From assembly GCA_030037105.1 (NCBI GenBank), contig JASHRY010000226.1, positions 1-15,131 on the forward strand: a DNA stretch of 15,131 bases, in the 5' to 3' direction. Made by a program: the position numbers and the translations under genes. How positions within the stretch are numbered: position 1 is the stretch's first letter; every line of letters starts with the position of its first letter. The DNA comes from Xanthobacteraceae bacterium (GTDB lineage Bacteria; Pseudomonadota; Alphaproteobacteria; Rhizobiales; Xanthobacteraceae). Shown one piece after another: positions 1 through 7,882 of this stretch. Below the pieces are notes generated by a model, which was not told the origin of the DNA, did no database searches, and saw nothing but the letters and a program-made list of their open reading frames with translations.

Positions 1-978
1 CTCGGCGCGGGCCGCGACAAGATCGATCCTCGCCGCCGGCCGCCTCATCGCCAGCGCCGCCGCGGCGCGCCGCGCCGCTGCACCGGCGAGCAAAGGCGCA
101 TCGGCCGCCACCGCAAGCATTTCCGTCATCTGGCCGTTGCAGTGAAGCACCATGTCGCAACCGGCGGCTATCGCCGCGTGGGTGCGCTCGCCGAGCGAAC
201 CCGACAGCGCGCCCATGGAGATGTCGTCGCTCATCAAGAGACCCTGGAACCCGATCGAATCGCGAATCACGTTACGCAATATAGCGGCCGAAACGGTGGC
301 CGGCGCGACCGGATCAATGGCGGTGAATACGACATGCGCGGTCATGGCGAACGGGAGCTTCACCAGCGGACGGAACGCGGCAAAATCGGTCGCCTCGAGC
401 GTCGCCCGGTCGGCATTGACCACCGGCAGCATTTTGTGGCTGTCGGCGGTGGCGCGGCCGTGGCCGGGAATGTGCTTGAGCACCGGCAGAACGCCGCCCT
501 CGACCAAACCTTGCGCAACGGCGCCGGCAATGGTGGCGACCTTATCGGGCTCTCCGCCGTAGGCGCGGTCGCCGATTATGGGATCGGCCCCGGCAACCGG
601 CACATCGGCGACCGGCATGCAATCGACGTCGATGCCGAGAGGAACGAGATCAGCCGCGATCAGGCGGGCGCCGAGCCGCGCGGCCGCAAGGCCCTTGTCG
701 CGATCACGGTCGTACAATGCGCCATAGGCGGCGCCCGGCGGATAGGCTGGCCAATGCGGCGGAGCAAGCCGCTGCACGCGGCCCCCCTCCTGGTCGATCA
801 GGACGGGAGCGTCGCGGCCAAGCGCCGTGCGCGCGTCGTCGATCAACCGGCGCAAGGCGTCGGGGCCGGCGATGTTGCGTTTGAAGATGATGAGACCCCA
901 AGGCTGCGCCTCGCGGAGGAAACTTCGCTCCCGCCCCGTCAACGCAGGTCCGCTCATGCCTGTGATGAAGGCGCGCAT
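1..978 (-). CDS. nagZ: NagZ beta-N-acetylglucosaminidase (GH3), partial at C-terminus
   Basis: Cytoplasmic glycoside hydrolase family 3 enzyme that removes GlcNAc from 1,6-anhydro-muropeptides in peptidoglycan recycling. The reading frame is open from the ATG at 978 to the window edge (326 codons, no stop), so only the last few residues are missing compared with the usual length of about 340. Family motifs are clear: WGLIIFKRNI near residue 28, the substrate-site signature IDQEGGRVQRL (61-71), KHIPGHGRATADSH (168-181) carrying the catalytic His of the NagZ loop, and LLMSDDISM (247-255) with the nucleophile Asp. The start at 978 gives MRAFITGMSG, which fits alphaproteobacterial NagZ; an in-frame ATG at 957 is the alternative. 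No clear Shine-Dalgarno is seen. It lies 47 bases after the SPOR gene and is probably co-transcribed with it. Identity is secure. Confidence 0.95.
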   Translation of the reverse strand, partial: MRAFITGMSGPALTGRERSFLREAQPWGLIIFKRNIAGPDALRRLIDDARTALGRDAPVLIDQEGGRVQRLAPPHWPAYPPGAAYGALYDRDRDKGLAAARLGARLIAADLVPLGIDVDCMPVADVPVAGADPIIGDRAYGGEPDKVATIAGAVAQGLVEGGVLPVLKHIPGHGRATADSHKMLPVVNADRATLEATDFAAFRPLVKLPFAMTAHVVFTAIDPVAPATVSAAILRNVIRDSIGFQGLLMSDDISMGALSGSLGERTHAAIAAGCDMVLHCNGQMTEMLAVAADAPLLAGAAARRAAAALAMRRPAARIDLVAARAE

Positions 979-991
979 TGCGGCCCGCTTA

Positions 992-1010
992 GCTTGCGCG
1001 CCGCGCAAGC
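992..1010. repeat. Perfect 19-nt palindrome between SPOR gene and nagZ
   Basis: The 47-base gap between the SPOR stop and the nagZ start contains a perfect inverted repeat with 9-nt arms around one central base (arm GCTTGCGCG, partner CGCGCAAGC). It ends 13 bases before the nagZ ATG. In RNA it would form a strong GC-rich hairpin. There is no T-run after it on the minus strand, so it is not a standard intrinsic terminator. It could act as an intercistronic stabiliser, a partial terminator, or a brake on nagZ translation. The structure is seen directly; the role is inference. Confidence 0.6.
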
Positions 1011-1025
1011 GTCAAGCGCGCGGCG

Positions 1026-2663
1026 TCAATCCTTCTGAACGAGGCAATTGCCGCCCGCAGCTTTCAGACTGCTGCAGATTCTCGCGGCCTCCTCCATCGA
1101 GGCAAAGGGACCGACAAGGGCGCGGTAGTAGGTGCCTTTCGCCCCTAGATCGGCGCGGCGAATGATCGGCTCGCGACCGCCGAGTTGATTGGGAAATTTG
1201 GCCTGCAGGGCGCGGTAGGCGGAATGGGCTTCGGCCTCGCTGCGCCGGGAGGTAACCTGCACGGCATAGCCGCCAGCGGAGCGCGCTGTCGCCGTCCCGG
1301 TAATGGCCAAGGGGGCCGCACTCGCCACCGTGGTACGCGGGACAGCGGCACGCGGCGGCGGCGCGGCATATGCATCATCCTGTGCGGTAGGAACGAGTGA
1401 AAGCGGCGCGTTTGGACCGGCCGCCCTCTTCGTTGCCGATTTGCGCGGCTTCGGAACACGCGCGGTGTGATGTGCGGTGTTCGAGGCGGTCGGCGCAGGC
1501 ATATTGGCTGCCGTTTTGGCGTCGTTCGCTTGATCGGCGCGAATGGTAACCGTGTGGATCTTCTTCGGTTCCGACAAAGCCGCGGCCGCGGCGGGGGCCG
1601 ACGGCGGAAGCGGTGCCGCCATTTGCGCGGGCGGAGGCGACGCTGCGATTTGCGGCGGAGCGGTCGCGGGCGCAAGTGCAGGCGTAGCTGCAAAGGCATC
1701 GGCAGATGCGACGACGGGTGCAGGAATCGTAGCGGCGGACGCCGCCGGAGCGGCCGGGGTGGCCGCAAAAGGCGGAGCCGAGCTCGGGCCGATGATCGGA
1801 ATCGTCGAAACGACGTGAGGCGCTACCGGAGGCACCACCCCTTGCGGCGTCGCTTGGACATCGACCGGCTGCTCCTCATGGGAGACCAGCTTTTCCGGCG
1901 CGCCCTTAGCCATTGCGCCGGCCAGGGTCGAATTGCCCGCTTGCGACTCGCCGTAATTCGGCATGATTTTATTGGGACCCGCAGTCGGCTTGATGATCGG
2001 TGGAAGCGCAGACAACACGGAACGGCCGAACATGGTGCGATAGCCGAAAGCGCCGGCGCTGCCGAACACCGCCAAGCCCAGTACCGCCGCTACGACAACG
2101 AGACCGCTTCGTCGACGAGGGTTAGATGCGCCCTCGTCATAGGCGTCCGCAGGGTAGTCAGCATCGCCGCGATTTTGGTCTTCATCGGCCTCGGAGTGAT
2201 CGTCAGGCGATCCGGACACAAAGGCCGGTGACCCATAGGACGAATTCAGAGCTTGCTCGTCGTAACGTGCATCGTCCGCTGCCGCATCGGCGTCCTCGCT
2301 CAGCCCTTGGAATTTTGCCGCCGGCCCGGAAAAAAATCGACCGCTCCTTCGCGCCGGATTGTCATATTCGCGGTCTTGCGGCGGATAGGAATAAGAATCG
2401 GCCTGGGGTGGCGGCGAAACGTGGCGGTCCTCCGCAAGATCGTGTTGCTCGGCATAGCTATCGTCAGCCGCCCAATCGAGGCCGGTGGCCGCCGTTCTAC
2501 CGTCGGATTGCTCGGAATCATATCTTCCGGCCGAATCTTCATAGGGATCACTCTGGCCGATGAGCCGAGCGAGTTCCGCCAACGGATCCCTCGGCTCTCC
2601 GCGCCCAATGTTCTCGGACGCGGAATCGCGGCTGCGGGTGAAACGAAAATTGCTGTCAGCCAT
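1026..2663 (-). CDS. Membrane-anchored SPOR-domain protein
   Basis: Predicted bitopic inner-membrane protein of 545 residues. A polar, acidic N-terminal cytoplasmic region (about 1-185) includes a DPLAELARLIGQ motif near residue 26 that is common in alphaproteobacterial SPOR proteins beside argS. One transmembrane helix follows (about 188-208, after an RRR stop), then a long Ala/Pro-rich periplasmic linker, then a C-terminal SPOR domain (about 465-543, GGYAVQVTSRRSEAEA through YYRALVGPF). SPOR domains bind glycan strands lacking stem peptides at the division septum, so a role in division or wall remodelling is likely. I chose the ATG at 2663 (MADSNFRF), which resembles family starts. The longer reading from 2792 would add 43 residues overlapping the end of argS and is unlikely. 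It sits between argS and nagZ, as in related genomes. The linker is low complexity and will align poorly. Confidence 0.88.
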   Translation of the reverse strand: MADSNFRFTRSRDSASENIGRGEPRDPLAELARLIGQSDPYEDSAGRYDSEQSDGRTAATGLDWAADDSYAEQHDLAEDRHVSPPPQADSYSYPPQDREYDNPARRSGRFFSGPAAKFQGLSEDADAAADDARYDEQALNSSYGSPAFVSGSPDDHSEADEDQNRGDADYPADAYDEGASNPRRRSGLVVVAAVLGLAVFGSAGAFGYRTMFGRSVLSALPPIIKPTAGPNKIMPNYGESQAGNSTLAGAMAKGAPEKLVSHEEQPVDVQATPQGVVPPVAPHVVSTIPIIGPSSAPPFAATPAAPAASAATIPAPVVASADAFAATPALAPATAPPQIAASPPPAQMAAPLPPSAPAAAAALSEPKKIHTVTIRADQANDAKTAANMPAPTASNTAHHTARVPKPRKSATKRAAGPNAPLSLVPTAQDDAYAAPPPRAAVPRTTVASAAPLAITGTATARSAGGYAVQVTSRRSEAEAHSAYRALQAKFPNQLGGREPIIRRADLGAKGTYYRALVGPFASMEEAARICSSLKAAGGNCLVQKD

Positions 2664-2751
2664 CGCACTCGCCCCGATCCAGGCGTTGAACCTTACCGTT
2701 CCGTTATTTACTTCGACCGCCGCGGCCGTCTCCCGAACGGCACTGAGGGAC

Positions 2752-4533
2752 TTATCGCATCTCGTTTGGCGCCTCGACCCCGAGCAAGGCAAGTCCTGAC
2801 GCGAGCACCGTCACCACGCCTTGTACAAGCACAAGTCGCGCTGCAGTCATTTGTCGATCATTCTGGATAATGAAGCGTAAATGTGGCGCGCTGTTGCCGA
2901 GCGTCCACAATGCGTGAAATTCGCTGGCTAAATCAAACAGATAAAAGGCAATTCGATGCGGTTCATGCGCCGCCGCCGCGGCCTCCACGATTCGCGGATA
3001 AAGCATAATTTGGCGCATCAAAGCGAGTTCCGCAGGGTCGGAAAGCCGCTCCAAAGGCGCATCGACCAATGTCGCCGAAGCGCGGAAATTGTCCGGCAGA
3101 TCGGGAAAGACCGCGCGAGCATTGCGAAACACGGATTGGCCGCGTGCATGACCGTACTGGACATAGAAAACGGGATTGTCGCGCGACTGCTCAATCACCT
3201 TGGCGAGATCGAAGTCGAGCACTGCATCGTTCTTGCGGAAGAGCATCATGAAGCGCACCGCGTCCCGCCCGACTTCATCCACGATTGCACGAAGTGTTAC
3301 GAAGTCTCCGGACCGCTTTGACATTTTGACCGGCTCACCCGCCCGCAGCAGCTTCACAAGCTGGATCAGCTTCACGTCCAATCCGGCGCGCCCTTCGCTC
3401 AACGCCGCGACGGCCGCCTTAACGCGCTTGATATAGCCGCCATGGTCCGCCCCCCAGACGTCGATCAGGGACCGAAAGCCACGCCGTAGCTTGGTGCGGT
3501 GATAGGCGATATCGGCGGCAAAGTAAGTATAGGAACCGTCAGACTTTTTCAGTGGACGATCGATGTCGTCGCCAAAGGCCGTCGCACTGAACAACGTCTG
3601 CTCACGATCCTCCCAATCCTCGACCGCAGCGGCGCCTTTCGGCGGCGGCAGCCGCCCCTCATAGACGTACCCACGCTCGCGGAGCCAATCGATCGCCTCG
3701 GCCACGCGATCGACGTCGCCTTCAACGAGCGACCGCTCGGAATAGAAAACGTCCGGCGTGATGTTGAGCGCGGCGAGGTCGGCGCGGACCGCCGCCATCA
3801 TCATCTCGACCGCCTTGGCGCGCACGAGGGGCAGCCATTCCGCTTCCGGCTCGAATTTGAGTGCAGGTCCGTATTGCGCCGCCAGCGCCTGCCCGACCGG
3901 CTTGAGATATTCGCCCGGATAAAGGCCCTCGGGAATGGCGCCGATGTCTTCACCAAGCGCTTCGCGGTAGCGCAGGAACGCCGAGCGCGCCAGCTCATCC
4001 ACCTGGGCGCCGGCATCGTTGACGTAGTACTCGCGCGTGACCTTGAAACCGACGAAGACAAGGAGGTTCGCCAATGCGTCGCCGAACACCGCGCCGCGGC
4101 AATGGCCGACATGCATCGGTCCGGTCGGATTGGCCGAGACATACTCGACATTGACCGGAATCCCGCGGCCGATATCGCTTCGACCATAGTTCGAACCCAA
4201 CTGCACGGCATTGCGCAACGCCTCGATCCAGGCTGCCGGCTTGAGCGTGAGGTTGATGAAGCCGGGCCCGGCAACTTCGACCTTGCCGACAAGCGCGTCG
4301 GTGCGAAGTTTGTCGGCGATCGCTTCGGCAAGCTCGCGCGGTTTGCGACCGGCATCCCTGGCAAGCACCATGGCGGCGTTGGTTGCCATATCGCCGTGCG
4401 CCGGATCGCGCGGCGGCTCGACGCTCACGCGTGAAAGATCGATATCGGCGGGCAAAACGCCGGCGGCAACCAGCGCGTCGTTCGCGCGTCGAACACGATC
4501 GAGCATTTCGGCGAAAATATTATGCGCGACCAT
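2752..4533 (-). CDS. argS: Arginyl-tRNA synthetase
   Basis: Cytosolic class Ia aminoacyl-tRNA synthetase that charges tRNA-Arg. The protein has 593 residues, normal for the family. An N-terminal Arg-S domain carries the [20 protein letters not shown] block. The class I ATP-binding HIGH motif appears as [10 protein letters not shown] (HVGH at 141-144), and the second signature as [12 protein letters not shown] (KMSKR at 403-407). The C-terminal third is the all-helical DALR anticodon-binding domain and ends in the usual LLGVEAP. An in-frame GTG at 4557 would add 8 residues; I prefer the ATG at 4533 because family members begin close to [10 protein letters not shown]. It starts 41 bases after the dgt stop and ends 88 bases before the SPOR gene, which suggests one operon. 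Confidence 0.97.
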   Translation of the reverse strand: MVAHNIFAEMLDRVRRANDALVAAGVLPADIDLSRVSVEPPRDPAHGDMATNAAMVLARDAGRKPRELAEAIADKLRTDALVGKVEVAGPGFINLTLKPAAWIEALRNAVQLGSNYGRSDIGRGIPVNVEYVSANPTGPMHVGHCRGAVFGDALANLLVFVGFKVTREYYVNDAGAQVDELARSAFLRYREALGEDIGAIPEGLYPGEYLKPVGQALAAQYGPALKFEPEAEWLPLVRAKAVEMMMAAVRADLAALNITPDVFYSERSLVEGDVDRVAEAIDWLRERGYVYEGRLPPPKGAAAVEDWEDREQTLFSATAFGDDIDRPLKKSDGSYTYFAADIAYHRTKLRRGFRSLIDVWGADHGGYIKRVKAAVAALSEGRAGLDVKLIQLVKLLRAGEPVKMSKRSGDFVTLRAIVDEVGRDAVRFMMLFRKNDAVLDFDLAKVIEQSRDNPVFYVQYGHARGQSVFRNARAVFPDLPDNFRASATLVDAPLERLSDPAELALMRQIMLYPRIVEAAAAAHEPHRIAFYLFDLASEFHALWTLGNSAPHLRFIIQNDRQMTAARLVLVQGVVTVLASGLALLGVEAPNEMR

Positions 4534-4574
4534 GAGAATCCGACATGACGGCGTCACATTGGAGCGCCGCGCGC

Positions 4575-5783
4575 CTAACGCAATTCCGGGGTCGAGTCAA
4601 AAAGTCGCGCGTGTTCGGCAAGCGCGTAGCGGTCGGTCATTCCGGCGATGAAATCGGCGATGCGGCGGGCGCGCGCGGCCGCTTCAAGGCCGCCGAGCCC
4701 CTCCTTCCATTCCGCCGGCAAGTCATCGGGGTGCGCGCCATAGCGGGCGAAGAGATCGCGCACCACGGCCGCCGCCTCATCCATGACGCGCATGACCCGC
4801 GCGTGACGATACATGCGCGTGTTGAGGAAGCTTTTGATGGCGCGGTCGGCCTCCCCGACCGCTGACGAGAAGCCTGCAACCGGCGAAGACGCTTGCCGCA
4901 CCTCGTCGGCCGAGCGCGGCTTCAATTCGGCGAGGCGACGCCCCGTCTCGGCGACGACATCCTCGATGAGCAGACCGATGAGTCGCCGGATGAGTTCATG
5001 GACGAGGCGACTGACATCGAGTCGCTGATAGGTCTTGCGAATGTCGCCGATGATGGTTCCGGGGAGAGCGACCGCGGCAATGTCTTCGATCTTGAACAGA
5101 TCGGCGCGCAGTCCGTCATCAATATCATGGGCATCATAGGCGATGTCGTCCGCGACGGCGGCAAGCTGCGCCTCCACGCTCGGAAAACTCCATAATTGAA
5201 GATCCTGCATTCTCACATATTGCAGGATCGTCTCCGGAACGCCGTGAACGCGATAGCGACCGAGCGGCCTACCCTCCCGATCGGTAAGCGGACCGTTGTG
5301 CTTGACCAAGCCTTCGAGTGTTTCCCAAGTCAGATTGAGCCCGTCGAAGGTGGGGTAGCGGCGTTCGAGCACAGTCACCGCGCGCAACGTCTGCGCGTTG
5401 TGGTCGAAGCCGCCGAAGGCGCCAAGGCATTCGTCGAGCGCGCGCTCGCCGGCATGGCCGAAGGGCGGATGGCCGAGATCGTGGGCGAGCGCGAGCGCTT
5501 CGGCGAGGTCTTCATCGAGGCCGAGCGCGCGGGCGAGAGCACGCGCAACCTGCGCGACTTCGAGCGTATGGGTCAATCGCGTGCGGTAATGGTCGCCTTC
5601 GTCGAACACGAACACCTGGGTCTTGTGCTTGAGGCGGCGGAAGGCGGTGGAATGGATGATGCGGTCGCAGTCGCGGCGAAAAGGGTTGCGGCCTCTGCTG
5701 GCGGGCTCGGGATGAAGCCGCCCGCGACTCTCTTCGGGATTGCACGCATAGGGCGCGCGGCGCGTTACGGCCTCGATCACCAT
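4575..5783 (-). CDS. dgt: Deoxyguanosinetriphosphate triphosphohydrolase-like protein (HD domain)
   Basis: HD-superfamily dNTP triphosphohydrolase of the short (402-residue) Dgt-like group. Members cleave dNTPs to nucleoside and tripolyphosphate and so limit dNTP pools. The N-terminal block with [19 protein letters not shown] is typical of the group. HD metal ligands are visible as His72 (RLTHTLEV), His101-Asp102 ([14 protein letters not shown]) and an Asp in [11 protein letters not shown] (near 212). The ATG at 5783 is chosen because the conserved [14 protein letters not shown] block follows at once; an in-frame GTG at 5825 would add 14 residues and run into the erpA promoter region. It is the first gene of the minus-strand run dgt-argS-SPOR-nagZ and divergent from erpA with a 100-base spacer. 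Family assignment is secure; the preferred substrate cannot be read from sequence. Confidence 0.94.
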   Translation of the reverse strand: MVIEAVTRRAPYACNPEESRGRLHPEPASRGRNPFRRDCDRIIHSTAFRRLKHKTQVFVFDEGDHYRTRLTHTLEVAQVARALARALGLDEDLAEALALAHDLGHPPFGHAGERALDECLGAFGGFDHNAQTLRAVTVLERRYPTFDGLNLTWETLEGLVKHNGPLTDREGRPLGRYRVHGVPETILQYVRMQDLQLWSFPSVEAQLAAVADDIAYDAHDIDDGLRADLFKIEDIAAVALPGTIIGDIRKTYQRLDVSRLVHELIRRLIGLLIEDVVAETGRRLAELKPRSADEVRQASSPVAGFSSAVGEADRAIKSFLNTRMYRHARVMRVMDEAAAVVRDLFARYGAHPDDLPAEWKEGLGGLEAAARARRIADFIAGMTDRYALAEHARLFDSTPELR

Positions 5784-5803
5784 CGCTCTGCCCGGCCTTA
5801 CAA

Positions 5804-5832
5804 TTGACCTTGGCCCGGACGACACTTAACTA
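5804..5832 (+). promoter_or_regulatory. Candidate sigma-70-type promoter for erpA-xthA
   Basis: In the dgt/erpA divergent spacer, TTGACC (5804-5809) is followed after 17 bases by TAACTA (5827-5832), about 50 bases before the erpA ATG. The -35 box is a good match and the spacing is ideal, but the -10 box is poor, so this is only a candidate. No matching opposite promoter for dgt was obvious. Confidence 0.35.
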
Positions 5833-5870
5833 TCGGGCGGATGCCGTGGCAATCGGCGCGATGTCCCGGC

Positions 5871-5874
5871 GGAG
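5871..5874 (+). promoter_or_regulatory. Ribosome binding site of erpA
   Basis: GGAG at 5871-5874 lies 9 bases before the ATG at 5884 and supports that start. Confidence 0.6.
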
Positions 5875-5883
5875 ATCGAGAGA

Positions 5884-6216
5884 ATGGCGGCGACCAACGT
5901 CACCCTGACCGAGCGGGCGGCGCGGCGGATCGGCGAAATCCTGCGTCAGGAGCCGGCTGGCACCATGTTTCGCGTGAGCGTCGAAGGCGGCGGCTGCTCG
6001 GGATTCCAATATAAATTCGACACGGAGCGCGCCAGGGCGGACGACGACATCATTATCGAGACGAGCGGCGCCACCGTGCTGATCGATCCTATCTCGCTCA
6101 ATTACATGGCGGGCGCCGAGATCGACTTCGTCGACGACCTGATCGGCTCGACCTTCAAGGTCAACAACCCGCAGGCCACCGCGTCCTGCGGTTGCGGCAC
6201 GAGCTTCGCCTTGTAA
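5884..6216 (+). CDS. erpA: ErpA, A-type iron-sulfur cluster carrier
   Basis: Small cytosolic protein (110 residues) of the HesB/IscA family that receives Fe-S clusters from the assembly machinery and passes them to apo-enzymes. The three invariant cysteines are present: Cys38 in GGGCSGFQY and Cys102/Cys104 in the C-terminal CGCGTSF. Length and spacing match ErpA, which in alphaproteobacteria is commonly found beside dgt and xthA. A GGAG precedes the ATG by 9 bases. It is followed after 4 bases by xthA, so the two are almost certainly co-transcribed. IscA/SufA paralogues share the motif; the neighbourhood favours ErpA. Confidence 0.93.
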   Translation: MAATNVTLTERAARRIGEILRQEPAGTMFRVSVEGGGCSGFQYKFDTERARADDDIIIETSGATVLIDPISLNYMAGAEIDFVDDLIGSTFKVNNPQATASCGCGTSFAL

Positions 6217-6220
6217 TCCC

Positions 6221-7027
6221 GTGCGCATCGCCACCTGGAACGTCAACTCGATCAAGCAGCGCCTCGACTCGGCTCTGGCATGGCTCGCCGAATGCAAGCC
6301 GGACATTGTTTGCCTCCAGGAAACGAAATGCATCGACGACGCTTTTCCGCGCGAGCCTTTCGAGACTCTCGGCTACAACGTCGCCGTACACGGACAAAAA
6401 GCCTTCAACGGCGTGGCACTGCTCTCGAAACTTCCCTTCGACGAGGTGAACAACGGCCTGCCCGGCGACGATGCGGACGATCACGCCCGTTTCATCGAGG
6501 GTGTGGTCTCCACGGCGCCAGGCGTGCTGCGAATCGCGAGCCTCTATTTGCCCAACGGCAATCCACCCGACACCGACAAATATTCCTATAAACTCAGTTG
6601 GATGAAGCGGCTTTTTGCGTATGCGCGTGAACGGCTATCCCTGCAGGAACCGCTCATTCTCGCCGGCGATTACAACGTCATTCCGGACGCCGCCGACGCG
6701 CGCAATCCGCAAGCTTGGCTCGATGACGCGCTGTTCCTGCCACGCACGCGCGCGGAATTTCGCTCCCTCATCCATCTCGGCTTCACCGATGCCGTGCGCG
6801 CGGCAAGCGACGCGCCCGGCCTCTATACGTTCTGGGACTACCAAGCCGGCGCCTGGCAGAAGAACAACGGCATCCGCATCGACCACCTGCTGATATCGCC
6901 TGAAGCCGCAGACCGGCTCATCGAGGTGGGGATCGACCGCCATGTGCGGAGCTGGGAAAAGCCTTCCGACCACGTGCCCGTGTGGCTCGACCTGACGATC
7001 GAAGGGAAGATAGCGAAGGGGAAGTAG
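6221..7027 (+). CDS. xthA: Exodeoxyribonuclease III (AP endonuclease)
   Basis: Class II AP endonuclease and 3'-5' exonuclease of the endonuclease/exonuclease/phosphatase fold, acting in base-excision repair. It has 268 residues, the usual size. Active-site residues are visible: Asn7 (TWNVNS), metal-binding Glu34 (CLQETKC), Tyr109 (SLYLPNG), Asp150 and Asn152 (AGDYNVIPD), Asp221 (RIDHLL) and the Asp250-His251 pair (KPSDHVPVW). The start is a GTG (GTGCGC) 4 bases after the erpA stop. No strong Shine-Dalgarno precedes it, so translational coupling to erpA is likely. It converges with the exoR-like gene. Confidence 0.96.
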   Translation: MRIATWNVNSIKQRLDSALAWLAECKPDIVCLQETKCIDDAFPREPFETLGYNVAVHGQKAFNGVALLSKLPFDEVNNGLPGDDADDHARFIEGVVSTAPGVLRIASLYLPNGNPPDTDKYSYKLSWMKRLFAYARERLSLQEPLILAGDYNVIPDAADARNPQAWLDDALFLPRTRAEFRSLIHLGFTDAVRAASDAPGLYTFWDYQAGAWQKNNGIRIDHLLISPEAADRLIEVGIDRHVRSWEKPSDHVPVWLDLTIEGKIAKGK

Positions 7028-7038
7028 CTGTTCGCTAT
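7010..7038. terminator. Weak candidate hairpin at the xthA/exoR-like convergence
   Basis: An 8-nt perfect inverted repeat (ATAGCGAA / TTCGCTAT) encloses 13 bases including the xthA stop codon, followed on the plus strand by a pyrimidine-rich stretch. Its position between two convergent genes suits a terminator, but the stem is AU-rich and there is no clean T-run. Confidence 0.35.
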
Positions 7039-7048
7039 TTGCTCTCTT

Positions 7049-7882
7049 CTAATCCCGGCGTCCTTTGAGCCAGTCTTCGAGATAAACCAGCGCCATGGCC
7101 CGCTCATCCTCGCTCGCCTGGTGAAAGGCGTTGTCGTAGAGCGGTTTGACCCAGCTTCCGCCGGGACCCGCGCAGTCCTTGCTGAGCGTGAGCCACATCA
7201 GGCCGCGTGCAGCCTGCCGCGGCACCTGTTTCCCCCGGAACAGCATGTCGCCAAGCACCGCTTCGGCGCGGCAATGGCCCTTGGTGGCGGCGAGCTGGAA
7301 CCAGCGTGCCGCTTCATGCGGATCGCTTGGCGTGCCGTCGAGATAAAGGCGACCGAGCTGGTACTGCGCATCGGCATCGCCGAAATAGGACGCGGCGTAG
7401 GCGAACATCTCGCGCGCCCGAGTCGCATCCGGCTTAATCGTCGAATTGAGAATTCCGGTGAGATAATAGCGGCCTAAGGCCACAAAGGCATTGGCGACGA
7501 ACCGTGCTTCGGGAGTGCCGGGAGTCTCATCCGGATGGGTATTGGCGATCTGACTGAAATAGTTGAAGGCGCGCAGATCATTTTGCGGGACGCCATCGCC
7601 GTCCGCATACATGCGCCCGACCTTCCATTGTGCCGCGACGTGGCCCTGATCGGCCGCGTATTCGAGCGCGGTCAGCGCCTTGGCCTTGTCTGCGCCGTCC
7701 GGCGCCGGGCTGGTGCTTTGCAACCCATCGCCTGGCGTGAGCGAAGCGGTGCTTGGAGTGGTCGTTCCATCGAAGGCAAAAGTCGGCCCGGACGTCACGG
7801 CAATTCCGAAGCCGAGTCCGCCCGCGAGTGCGACCACCATGCCGCCCCTTGCGACACGGGCTACTCCACTAGATGTCCGCAT
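7049..7882 (-). CDS. exoR: ExoR-like periplasmic Sel1-repeat protein
   Basis: Predicted exported protein of 277 residues. The N-terminus is a signal peptide (Arg-rich start, hydrophobic GGMVVALAGGLGFGIAV, likely cleavage after GPTFA). The rest is Sel1-type TPR-like repeats at about 65-101, 130-170, 172-208 and 209-240, with typical motifs such as AADQGHVAAQWKVGRMYADG and DADAQYQLGRLYLDG. The overall pattern, including the AFAFD-like mature start and the C-terminal SEDER segment, resembles rhizobial ExoR as I recall it. ExoR is a periplasmic inhibitor of the ExoS sensor kinase that controls exopolysaccharide and motility. The ATG at 7882 overlaps the ilvD stop by 14 bases; the longer in-frame reading from 7984 would bury the signal peptide behind 34 Arg-rich residues and is unlikely. 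Sel1 family is secure; orthology to ExoR is probable, not proven. Confidence 0.78.
   Translation of the reverse strand: MRTSSGVARVARGGMVVALAGGLGFGIAVTSGPTFAFDGTTTPSTASLTPGDGLQSTSPAPDGADKAKALTALEYAADQGHVAAQWKVGRMYADGDGVPQNDLRAFNYFSQIANTHPDETPGTPEARFVANAFVALGRYYLTGILNSTIKPDATRAREMFAYAASYFGDADAQYQLGRLYLDGTPSDPHEAARWFQLAATKGHCRAEAVLGDMLFRGKQVPRQAARGLMWLTLSKDCAGPGGSWVKPLYDNAFHQASEDERAMALVYLEDWLKGRRD

Noticed and set aside
142..1038. Long plus-strand reading frame of 298 codons opposite nagZ
   Set aside because: The minus strand encodes a complete set of NagZ motifs across the same bases. The plus-strand product is Arg/Gly-rich with no family resemblance, a usual shadow in high-GC DNA.
1467..2231. 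Plus-strand reading frame of 254 codons opposite the SPOR gene
   Set aside because: Very Arg-rich composition, arising from the reverse complement of the Ala/Pro linker.
3499..4434. Plus-strand reading frame of 311 codons opposite argS
   Set aside because: Shadow of argS; no start signals and no recognisable domain.
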